Origin: an uncultured Lachnospiraceae bacterium
Lineage (GTDB): Bacteria; Bacillota; Clostridia; Lachnospirales; Lachnospiraceae
Direction of reading: 5' to 3'
DNA length: 64,000 nt
Assembly (NCBI GenBank): GCA_910588875.1
Contig: CAJURT010000017.1
Span: 1 to 64,000 of the forward strand
The position numbers and the translations under genes were made by a program. Shown here piece by piece: positions 9,331 to 17,900 of the stretch. Under the pieces are notes generated by a model, which was given only the letters and a program-made list of their open reading frames with translations, was not told the DNA's origin and did no database searches. Position 1 is the first letter of the stretch; each line of letters starts with the position of its first letter.

Positions 9331-10617
9331 ATGCTTGCTGTATTATTACTTACCATGTTGGTTGCCGCCTGCCTGACCATGCCGATTGGTATGGCCATCG
9401 GGCTGGGTTGCATCGCTGCCTTCCCGTTTATGTCCAATGGCGCTTCCATGTCGGTGATGCTCAGCCAGAGCATTGTCACTGCCATTGACTCGTTTTCCAT
9501 GCTGTCCATGCCCTTTTTTATGATGGTGGGCACATTGATGGCAAGGGGCGGGCTGGCGAATAAGCTGATTAAGGTTGCGGATGTGATTACCCACAAGATG
9601 CCGGGCGGGCTCGGCATGGCCGCGGTAGTGTCCTGCTGCTTTTTCGCGGCAATCTCCGGTTCCGGCCCGGCTACCTGTGCCACTATCGGGGGCATTATGA
9701 TTGCCGCCATGACAGCCCAGGGCTATGATGAGACCTATGCAGGCTGCCTGGTGGGCGGCGGTTCCACCATCGGGCCGGTTATCCCTCCCAGCATCCCGAT
9801 GATTACCTATGGGGTTGCCATGGGCGTGTCCATCACGGATATGTTTATGGGCGGAATTATCCCCGGCCTGATGATGGGGCTGATCCTGATGGCCTATAAC
9901 TTTTATATTGCAAAAAAACGGGGCTATAAGAGTAAGGTGGACCATGATTATACGGCAAAGGAAGTCATCCATATCCTGTGGGATGCCTTCCCGGCTATCC
10001 TGATGCCGATCATCGTCTTAGGCGGGATATATTCCGGTATTTTTACGGCAACAGAGGCATCCGTAATCGGTGTGGCCTACTCGGTGATTGTCAGCGGGCT
10101 GATCTATAAGTCCCTGTCTTTCAAGGATTTCTGCAAGGCCGTGTTCGATGCCGGTGTATCTGCGGCAACGATCTTTATGACCTTTGGCGTTGCCAATATG
10201 TTTGCCAGGATTTTGTCCATGAACAATGTTCCGGATATGATCAGCAATGCGGTGCTCAGCATTACCAGTTCCCGGCTCCTGATCATGTTGCTTTTGAATA
10301 TTCTGCTGATTATCATCGGGATGTTTGTAAACACCAATTCTGCAATCGTGCTGTTTGGCCCGATTATGGTGACCATCGCCGGGGCAGTGGGCGTGAATCC
10401 TCTGGCCTTCGGCATCATTATGGTAACCAATCTTTGCATCGGCATGGTGACCCCGCCGGTGGGGAGCTGCTTTTACATCTCCCAGAAGCTGTCCCATTCT
10501 TCTTTTGACAAGATGATGAAGGAACTGATTCCGGTGGTGGGATTGCTCTATCTGATTGTAATCCTGATCAGCTGTTTCCCCCAGATTGTCACGTTTTTGC
10601 CGGAACTTCTTCGCTGA
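9331..10617 (+). CDS. dctM: TRAP transporter large permease (DctM)
   Basis: A 428-residue, roughly 12-helix permease that carries out ion-coupled uptake. Typical DctM motifs: FFMMVGTLMARGGLANKLIK, AAISGSGPATCATIGGIM, GGGSTIGPVIPPSIPMITYG, the second-half TEASVIGVAYS and CIGMVTPPVGSCFYI. It begins immediately after dctQ and ends the operon; a clear terminator follows at 10655. Confidence 0.95.
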   Translation: MLAVLLLTMLVAACLTMPIGMAIGLGCIAAFPFMSNGASMSVMLSQSIVTAIDSFSMLSMPFFMMVGTLMARGGLANKLIKVADVITHKMPGGLGMAAVVSCCFFAAISGSGPATCATIGGIMIAAMTAQGYDETYAGCLVGGGSTIGPVIPPSIPMITYGVAMGVSITDMFMGGIIPGLMMGLILMAYNFYIAKKRGYKSKVDHDYTAKEVIHILWDAFPAILMPIIVLGGIYSGIFTATEASVIGVAYSVIVSGLIYKSLSFKDFCKAVFDAGVSAATIFMTFGVANMFARILSMNNVPDMISNAVLSITSSRLLIMLLLNILLIIIGMFVNTNSAIVLFGPIMVTIAGAVGVNPLAFGIIMVTNLCIGMVTPPVGSCFYISQKLSHSSFDKMMKELIPVVGLLYLIVILISCFPQIVTFLPELLR

Positions 10618-10654
10618 AAAACCAGGGAACCGGTACACAATAACATGAATAAAG

Positions 10655-10691
10655 ATGAGTCCTCCTACAGGTATGGAGGGCTCATTTTTTC
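10655..10691 (+). terminator. Rho-independent terminator of dctPQM
   Basis: ATGAGTCCTCC (10655-10665) pairs with GGAGGGCTCAT (10675-10685, one G-U pair) around a 9-base loop and is followed by TTTTTT. Confidence 0.9.
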
Positions 10692-10771
10692 TTGTGTTTT
10701 TTGCGTTTTTTTCGCTTTCTCAACAATGTTGCTCAGTTTTTTTGCTATATTACCGGCTTCCTTCCATTCTG

Positions 10772-10800
10772 TTGAAGTCCCTGTTTGTATGTACTATAAT
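10772..10800 (+). promoter_or_regulatory. SigmaA promoter of the kinase/enolase-like genes
   Basis: TTGAAG (10772-10777), 17-base spacer, perfect TATAAT (10795-10800), 45 bases before the kinase ATG. The kinase and enolase-like genes are thus expressed separately from the TRAP operon. Confidence 0.85.
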
Positions 10801-10844
10801 CCGGCTAACAAGTCAAATAATCAGGATAAAAAAGGGGAAAAAGC

Positions 10845-12251
10845 ATGGCAAAAAAAATAAAAAATTATGATTTGCTGACAGCCCATGGGGATGTAAAATC
10901 CAGAAAAATTGTCCTTGATATCACGGAGAAAACCTTGCAGAAGCTGGATGCCTATAACCGCATCAAAAGTATTATGCACCTGGAGGGAGATATCCTGCAT
11001 ATCGGGACAAAAACCTGGGATCTGTCGAAGAAAAGAAATGTGTACCTGTTAGGGGCCGGAAAAGCATGCAACCACATGGCTATGGCGGTGGATGAGATTT
11101 TGGGAGACCGGCTGACCAAAGGGATTGCCATTGTAAAGGTGGCGGAGGAGACAGACCATTTCCGGAAAACGGAGGTGTATGTAGGGGGGCATCCCCTGCC
11201 CAATGAGGCCGGTTATGAGGCCTGCCAGAAGATCCTAAAGCTGGTGGACAATGGGGGCCCGGATGATCTTTTTATTGCGGTGATCAGTGGAGGAAGTTCC
11301 GCCCTGATGAGCTGCCCCATAGAGGGGATCACCCTGGAGGATGAGATCAAAACCACAGATGTGATGCTGAAATCGGGAGCCGGAATCTATGAAATCAATG
11401 CCATACGCCGCCATATTTCAGCCATGAACGGAGGAATGCTGGCAAAGCGTATCCAGTCTGTAGGGGCAGAACTGATTGGGTTTGGGATCAGTGATGCAGT
11501 GGGAAACCCGTCTACCGGGGATATCGGGATCCCTTATGAAAAATATGCCAGTACCCCAATTGGGCCGGATAAGACCACATTAGAGGATGCCAGAAGGGTA
11601 ATCCGGGACTATGATGTGGCAGACCGTCTGCCCAAAAGCGTGGTGGATTATTTAATGCATGCAGGGCCGGATAAGGAGACTCCCAAGGCATTCCCGGATA
11701 ACACCTATTTTCTTCTGAATACGCTGCCGGATTCCTGCATTTATGCCAAAGAAATTGCGGAGGAAATGGGGATTGAAGCCATCATTCTTTCCTCCTTTCT
11801 GGAGGGGGAAAGCAGGGATGCAGGAAGCTTTTTTGCCTCTATCGCCAGGGAAGTCCAGGCGTATGGCAATCCGGTAAAAGCCCCCTGTGTAATCTTAAGT
11901 TCCGGAGAGACCACCACCAAAATCCTGGACAATAAGGAGATCACCGGCCACGGAGGGCCCGGGCAGGAACTGACTTTAAGCTTCTCCATCCTGGCGGCAA
12001 AGACCAGGGGGGCATGTATGCTGTCTATAGATTCAGAAGGCACAGACGGAACAACTCCGGTGGCAGGGGGGATCTGTGATTCCACCAGCTATCAGAGGGC
12101 AAAGGAGAAGGGGGTTGACGTGTATTCCTCCCTCAGGGGACATGCCTGCTATGAAGCGCTTTCCGCCATGGGAGATGCTGTTTTTACCGGGAATACCGGC
12201 ACTAATCTGTGTGATTTTAATGTTTTATATATACCAAAAACGGAGGATTAA
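10845..12251 (+). CDS. Glycerate kinase, MOFRL/DUF4147 type
   Basis: A 468-residue cytoplasmic kinase of the GckA/TtuD family (DUF4147 plus MOFRL domains), whose characterised members phosphorylate glycerate, usually to 2-phosphoglycerate. Visible: LLGAGKACNHMAMAV (N-terminal Rossmann part), VGGHPLPNEAG, VISGGSSALMSCP, the helix INAIRRHISAMNGGMLAK, and in the C-terminal part GHGGPGQELTLSFS and SEGTDGTTPVAGGI. It is longer than the typical 400-430 residues because of an N-terminal extension. RBS AAGGGGAAAAA. The enolase-like gene starts 3 bases after its stop codon. The pairing suggests substrate to 2-phospho-acid to enol-phosphate, but the enolase-like protein is divergent, so the substrate may not be plain glycerate. 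Confidence 0.85.
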   Translation: MAKKIKNYDLLTAHGDVKSRKIVLDITEKTLQKLDAYNRIKSIMHLEGDILHIGTKTWDLSKKRNVYLLGAGKACNHMAMAVDEILGDRLTKGIAIVKVAEETDHFRKTEVYVGGHPLPNEAGYEACQKILKLVDNGGPDDLFIAVISGGSSALMSCPIEGITLEDEIKTTDVMLKSGAGIYEINAIRRHISAMNGGMLAKRIQSVGAELIGFGISDAVGNPSTGDIGIPYEKYASTPIGPDKTTLEDARRVIRDYDVADRLPKSVVDYLMHAGPDKETPKAFPDNTYFLLNTLPDSCIYAKEIAEEMGIEAIILSSFLEGESRDAGSFFASIAREVQAYGNPVKAPCVILSSGETTTKILDNKEITGHGGPGQELTLSFSILAAKTRGACMLSIDSEGTDGTTPVAGGICDSTSYQRAKEKGVDVYSSLRGHACYEALSAMGDAVFTGNTGTNLCDFNVLYIPKTED

Positions 12252-12253
12252 AT

Positions 12254-13528
12254 ATGGGTTCAAGGATTGCAAAAGTACATGCACGCCAGCTTGTGGACTG
12301 CAAATGCAGGCCCATGGTGGAGGTGGATGTGGTCACGGAGGAAGGGTATGTGGGGAGAGGCTGTGCGCCGACGGGCTCTTCCGTGGGGATGTTCGAGTCT
12401 GTGGTGCTCAGGGACAATGACCCGAAGGAGTACCATGGGCTTAGCGTACACAAGGCAGTGGAGAATGTAAACAAGATAATCGCCCCCCAGCTGGTGGGGA
12501 TGGATATCTTTGACCAGAAGGCAATTGACCGGAAAATGATGGAACTGGATGGCACGCCGGAAAAGAAGGTGCTGGGAGGCAATGCCATTTACTCTGTATC
12601 CATCGCTGCTTTCCGGGCAGCGGCAGAGGCCTCCCATAAGACTTTGTACGACTATATTGCAGGAAAGCCGGTCAGACAGGTGCCGGTGCCCAGCTTCAAT
12701 GTGGTAAACGGAGGGCGCTATGAAAACCTGACCCAGCCCTTCAACGAATTTATCATCATGCCCTACGGGGCGGACACCATTGATTCTGCCGTGGAAATGG
12801 GGATCCATACCTTCCAGGAACTGGAGAAGGTATTGACCGGGTATTTAGGCCATAAACCGGTGGTGGCGCCCTCCTACGGCTACGGGGCTCCCACGGAGGA
12901 TCCGGAGGCAATCCTGGAACTCATATCCGAGGCGATTGACCGATGCGGGTATACGGGGAAGATCGGCTTTGCCTTTGACTGTGCCTCCAGTGAAATGTAT
13001 GACCGGGAAGAGAAAACCTACCTGCTCAAAGGCCGCCGGGTGGAGGCCAGGGAACTGATTGATTACGCCAGGCTTTTGACAGAGAGATTTCCCTTTGTGT
13101 TTATCGAGGATCTGCTGGATGAGGAGGACTGGGAGAATTATCCCGTGGCCCATGAGAGGATCACCAGAACCAATATCATTGGGGATGATTTCATTGTGAC
13201 AAACCGGGCACGGCTTGAGAGGGCATATGAATTAAATGCCCTAGACGGATTTATCTTAAAGCCTAACCAGGTGGGAACGATCACGGAAGCCTTAGAGACC
13301 TACGAGTATGCACAAAAGCACAATCTCTTGGCGATCCCCTCCGGAAGGGCCGGGGGAGTCATCGGGGATGTGGTCATGGATCTGGCCGTGGGGCTGCAGG
13401 TGGGATTTATCAAAAACGGCGCTCCCAGGTCGGGGGAGAGGATTGATAAGCTGAATTTCCTGATGCGGGCCTGTGACCTGAACCCGGGGTGCGGGCTTGC
13501 AGATATCACATCTATTTTGAAGTTTTGA
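12254..13528 (+). CDS. Divergent enolase-family protein
   Basis: A 424-residue protein recognisable as enolase over its full length: LRDNDPKEYHG, NGGRYENLTQPFNEFIIMPYG, AFDCASSEMYD, FIEDLLDEEDWENY, IIGDDFIVTN, ILKPNQVGTITEAL, DLAVGLQVGFIKNGAPRSGERIDK. Compared by eye with yeast enolase, the Mg ligands Asp246, Glu295 and Asp320 and the lysines Lys345 and Lys396 are kept. His159 is Tyr (GGRYEN), Glu211 is lost (GDEGG is replaced by PSYGYG), and the His373 loop SHRSGE is replaced by SGRAGG. Normal 2-phosphoglycerate dehydration is therefore doubtful. Likely a neofunctionalised enolase acting on the product of the adjacent kinase; this is inference. Confidence 0.85.
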   Translation: MGSRIAKVHARQLVDCKCRPMVEVDVVTEEGYVGRGCAPTGSSVGMFESVVLRDNDPKEYHGLSVHKAVENVNKIIAPQLVGMDIFDQKAIDRKMMELDGTPEKKVLGGNAIYSVSIAAFRAAAEASHKTLYDYIAGKPVRQVPVPSFNVVNGGRYENLTQPFNEFIIMPYGADTIDSAVEMGIHTFQELEKVLTGYLGHKPVVAPSYGYGAPTEDPEAILELISEAIDRCGYTGKIGFAFDCASSEMYDREEKTYLLKGRRVEARELIDYARLLTERFPFVFIEDLLDEEDWENYPVAHERITRTNIIGDDFIVTNRARLERAYELNALDGFILKPNQVGTITEALETYEYAQKHNLLAIPSGRAGGVIGDVVMDLAVGLQVGFIKNGAPRSGERIDKLNFLMRACDLNPGCGLADITSILKF

Positions 13529-13596
13529 TGTCTGTGGATTAATGGATTCGGGGGTATTTGAGTGTTGAAGATCATGAATAATAGGAGGATAAGAAA

Positions 13597-14943
13597 ATGT
13601 CGTATGTAGATCGGGTGATTGCGGAAACTGAGGAGAAGAACAGAAACCAGCCGGAATTTTTGCAGACGGTCAGGGAGGTGCTGAATTCTCTGAGGCCAAT
13701 CGTGGATAGGGATCCGAAATATGAGAAGGCTGGTATCCTGGAGAGGATTGTGGAGCCGGAAAAGTCCATTATCTTCCGGGTGCCCTGGGTGGATGATGAG
13801 GGGAATGTGCGGGTGAACCGTGGCTACCGGATTCAGTTTTCCAGCAGCATCGGGCCCTATAAGGGAGGGCTCCGGTTCCATCCCTCGGTTAATGTGAGCA
13901 TCATTAAGTTTTTGGGATTTGAGCAGATCTTTAAAAACTCCCTGACCGGACTTCCTATCGGAGGGGGCAAGGGAGGCTCTGATTTTGACCCTAAGGGAAA
14001 GTCAGACAGTGAGATCATGCGTTTCTGCCAGTCCTTTATGACAGAACTGTACCGCTATATCGGGCCGGATACGGACTGCCCGGCAGGAGATATCGGCGTT
14101 GGGGCGAGGGAGATCGGTTTTTTGTACGGGCAGTATAAGAGAATCCGGGGAGCCTATGAGGCAGGGGCCCTTTCCGGGAAGGGGCTGGCTTACGGAGGTT
14201 CTTTAGGGCGCAGCGAGGCAACGGGTTATGGGGCAGTGTACTTTACGGAGGAATATTTTAAAACCATCGGAAAGGAGATCGCCGGGACTACCTTTGCCAT
14301 CTCCGGTTTCGGCAATGTGTCCTGGGGGGTATGCAAAAAGATCAGTGAACTGGGAGGAAAGGTGGTTACCCTCTCCGGCCCGGACGGGTATATCTATGAC
14401 AGTGAGGGAATCACAGGGGAAAAGATTGACTATATGCTGGAGATGAGGGCATCCTGCAGGGATATGGTCAAGGATTATGCGGACAGGTTCCATGTGGAAT
14501 ACCATGCAGGGGAAAAGCCCTGGGGCAGGGTAAATGCGGATATCTATATGCCCTGTGCCACCCAGAACGATGTCCACAAGGAGGACGCCCAAAGGATCCT
14601 TGAGGAAGGGCACAGCAAGATCCTGATCGAGGTTGCCAATATGCCCACAACCCAGGAGGCGGTAGACCTGCTTTCGGAAAACGGTGTGGTGATCCTGCCC
14701 TCCAAGGCAGTGAATGCCGGGGGCGTGGCAGTGTCTTCCCTGGAAATGTCCCAGAATGCGGAGCATTTATCCTGGACAAAGGAAGAGGTGGATGCAAAGC
14801 TGCGTGAGATTATGCAGAATATTTTTCACAGCATTGATGATGTTTCTGCCCGCTACGGATGCCCGGGCAACTATATTGCCGGTGCGAACCTGGCTGGGTT
14901 TCAGAAGGTGGCGGAGGCCATGCTGGCACAGGGAGTATGTTAA
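13597..14943 (+). CDS. gdhA: NADP-type glutamate dehydrogenase
   Basis: A 448-residue hexameric-type glutamate dehydrogenase interconverting glutamate with 2-oxoglutarate and ammonium. Motifs: GPYKGGLRFHPSVN, the catalytic-lysine segment LPIGGGKGGSDFDPKGKSD, PAGDIGVGAREIGFLYGQYKR, then the Rossmann motif ISGFGNVSWG and the C-terminal ANMPTTQEA. RBS AATAGGAGG. It is followed after only 6 bases by the 1577-residue fusion gene, so the two are probably transcribed together; why a nitrogen-assimilation enzyme leads that unit is unclear. I see no terminator between the enolase-like gene and gdhA. Confidence 0.96.
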   Translation: MSYVDRVIAETEEKNRNQPEFLQTVREVLNSLRPIVDRDPKYEKAGILERIVEPEKSIIFRVPWVDDEGNVRVNRGYRIQFSSSIGPYKGGLRFHPSVNVSIIKFLGFEQIFKNSLTGLPIGGGKGGSDFDPKGKSDSEIMRFCQSFMTELYRYIGPDTDCPAGDIGVGAREIGFLYGQYKRIRGAYEAGALSGKGLAYGGSLGRSEATGYGAVYFTEEYFKTIGKEIAGTTFAISGFGNVSWGVCKKISELGGKVVTLSGPDGYIYDSEGITGEKIDYMLEMRASCRDMVKDYADRFHVEYHAGEKPWGRVNADIYMPCATQNDVHKEDAQRILEEGHSKILIEVANMPTTQEAVDLLSENGVVILPSKAVNAGGVAVSSLEMSQNAEHLSWTKEEVDAKLREIMQNIFHSIDDVSARYGCPGNYIAGANLAGFQKVAEAMLAQGVC

Positions 14944-14949
14944 GTTACG

Positions 14950-17900
14950 ATGAAAATAGTGAATATCGCCGATGAAAAAAGGGCAATCCTGGAAAATTAT
15001 CTGTTATCGCCCCAGGGAGTGAACTGCAGGCAGGTATTCGGCATGTGCCGCCCGGTGATGGAACAACTCAAAGGAGAGGTTCCGTCGCCGGGCAGCTGGC
15101 TTGATACTCTCCATAAATGCTGCCTGTCCCTGTATTTTCCGGATAATTTCCCTGGGGAGGGAGCCAGGGGGTTAAAGCCCTGCTTTGATTTTTATTTCGA
15201 TGTGCTGGGGGAACTGATAAAAAGGGAAAAACGGGAACTTCCCTTTGACCCCTGCCGGGATTTTGCCTATCTGACGGAGGAGGAATTAAAGAAGAGCGGC
15301 ATCCGGGAGGAATACTTAAGGTTTAAGGAAAGCTATGCCGGGATCCATCTCTATGAGTTTATGCGGATTGCCAGGGAGATTACCCCTTTTGACACCTTAG
15401 GGCATATTGCCGGGGTGCACCATGTGGCCATGTCCGTGGCCAGGCAGCTGGAAAAGAGAGATATCCCTGTTGACCTGGCACTGCTTTCGGCGGCAGCCAT
15501 TCTCCATGATGTGGGGAAATTCGGCTGTCGGCCCGGAGAGGCAAGGCGGGTTCCCTATCTGCATTACTATTACACAAGGCAGTTTGCCAACAGATTCCGT
15601 CTGGAGGGGATCGGACATATTGCAGCCAACCACTCCACCTGGGATTTGGAACTGGAAAACCTGTCCGTGGAGAATCTTCTGCTGATCTATGCGGATTTCC
15701 GGGTGAAAAGCGTAAGGGAAAACCACAAAGAGAAGGTTTGTTTCTGGTCTTTGGACGATGCCTATGAAGTGATTTTGGGGAAGCTGGACAATGTGGATGA
15801 AACGAAGCGCAGGCGTTACGGGAAGGTGTTTTCCAAGCTGAAAGATTTTGAAAATTATCTCAAAAGCCTGGGGGTTTCGGTTGGCCTGAATGGGGAGCCG
15901 GCCCTGGATGTGGAGGATAGGGAGCCCGGGCTTTTGGAAATGCCGCAACTGGCAGAAGCCTTCAAGTTCCGTGCCATCGCATCCAATATCACCATCATGC
16001 ACAGGATTCAGCGCAGGCCGGAGTTTATGAATCTTCTGGATGAGGCAAAAAATGAAAAGAACTGGCGGAATGTGAGGATTTATTTAAATATCCTGGATGA
16101 ATATTCCACTTATATGTCAGCAAAACAAAAGGAGGCGGTGATCCGTTTCCTCTATGAGATGCAGATGCACCGGGACGGAGATATCCGCCGCCATGGGGCC
16201 AGGCTTATCGGGCGCCTGATTGTGTCCGTGGAGGAGAGATACCAGAAGGAACTTCCGGAGGACGTATCCCTGCCAAAGCCGGCCCTGTCCTCCCTGGATG
16301 TGTGGGCAGATGCGCTGCAAAGAATGCTGATTCCGGATCACAAGATCACACAGCAGCACAAGCGGTGGATTGGGTTTTCCATGAAATCGGTTTTTACCAC
16401 AATCCTGGAACAGGTAAGCATTCCTGCCGGGGCAGAATACCTGGAGATCCTGATGGCCTATTACCGCAGCCCGCCGGATTCCGGGCTGCTGGCCTTTATC
16501 CTTATGGATTGCGCGGCCGTGATTCCCTTCGGCCTCTGTAAAGACGCCCGGAGGGAAATCCTTTTGAACTTTACAAGGAATGCCATGGAGAGGGGAGATC
16601 CGGAGATTTTTACCGCTGCCCTGCAGTTTTTGGCCCATTGGATGGAAGAGGGATGGATTCCGGATGAAAAAGAATTGTCCTGGCTGGAACCAGCCATGGC
16701 TTTGAAAAAGGACACCCCGGCCTGCTGCAGGTATCTGATGGAAAAAATAGGGGCATACAGCAAGAAAGGGGGCCGGGAGGGGGAATTTTTCCGGCTTGAC
16801 CCGGCATCCATATCGGAAATACTGATGGAAAACCAGAGGATTGAAGTCCCCTGGATCTTTAAGCAGGTCAATCTGGAGATCCTGGATAAAGCCTGCCAGG
16901 GCGGGAAGGCGGAGGCCTGGTTCCAGCTGGGAGTACATTTCGCAAATATGCTTCAGACCAGTGACCGGATTGTAATCAAATATCTGGCAGGCGATAATTT
17001 GCTCCGGCTTTTGCCCAGGCTGGCCAATACGGAAAAATATGAACTGGCCATCGAACTCCTAAGGGGTCTGGAGATCGGGGAGTACTCCACTTCCAAGTAT
17101 ATCCCTGCCTATCTGGGGAAAATGTTTTTCCACTTAGAGGAATATTCCCAATATAAACTTCTGGAACGGTTCCGGTGGATGGTTGACAGCACCAATTTCA
17201 GCGTGGCCATTGTGACCCTTGACACCATCGGAGTGATCGCCGGGCATTCTGGCGAAGGCAGGGAAGGACAGCCAGGCTTTGAGGGGAATTCTGTTTCAGA
17301 AGAGATCCGCATAAAGCTGGAGGGGATGCTGCTGAGGGGGGTGTCCCATTATGCCCAGGAAGTCAGGCTGGAAGCGCTCTGGGTGATTGGACACAGCATT
17401 TTCGGGAACCCCCGGCTTCCCCTGGGAAGAAAGGCAGAATATTTTCTGTCCATGGGCCGCAAGCTTAAAACCATGATGGGGAAGGAAAAAAACAATTTGT
17501 GCAGGTACAATTACGGGGCAGTGCTAAACCATATTTACCGGTTTCTGTCAGATTACTCCCTTGGGTTTGGGTGTCTTCCGGAGGAAAAGGAAAAAAAGAT
17601 TGCATTTTTTCCGGGCACCTTTGACCCGTTTTCCCTGGGGCACAAGGGCATGGTGGAGGAACTTCGCCGTCATGGTTTCCGGGTTTTTCTGGCTTTGGAT
17701 GAGTTTTCCTGGTCGAAACGGGTACAGCCCTATAAAATCCGGCAGCAGATTGTAAAAATGTCCATAGCAGATTTAAACGATGTCTATCTTCTGCCGGAAA
17801 ATCTTGTGGTGAACATTGCCAATCCGGATGATTTAAGGAAACTGAGGGCATTTTTCGGTAACAAGGAAGTCTGGCTGGTGGTGGGCAGGGATGTGGTGGA

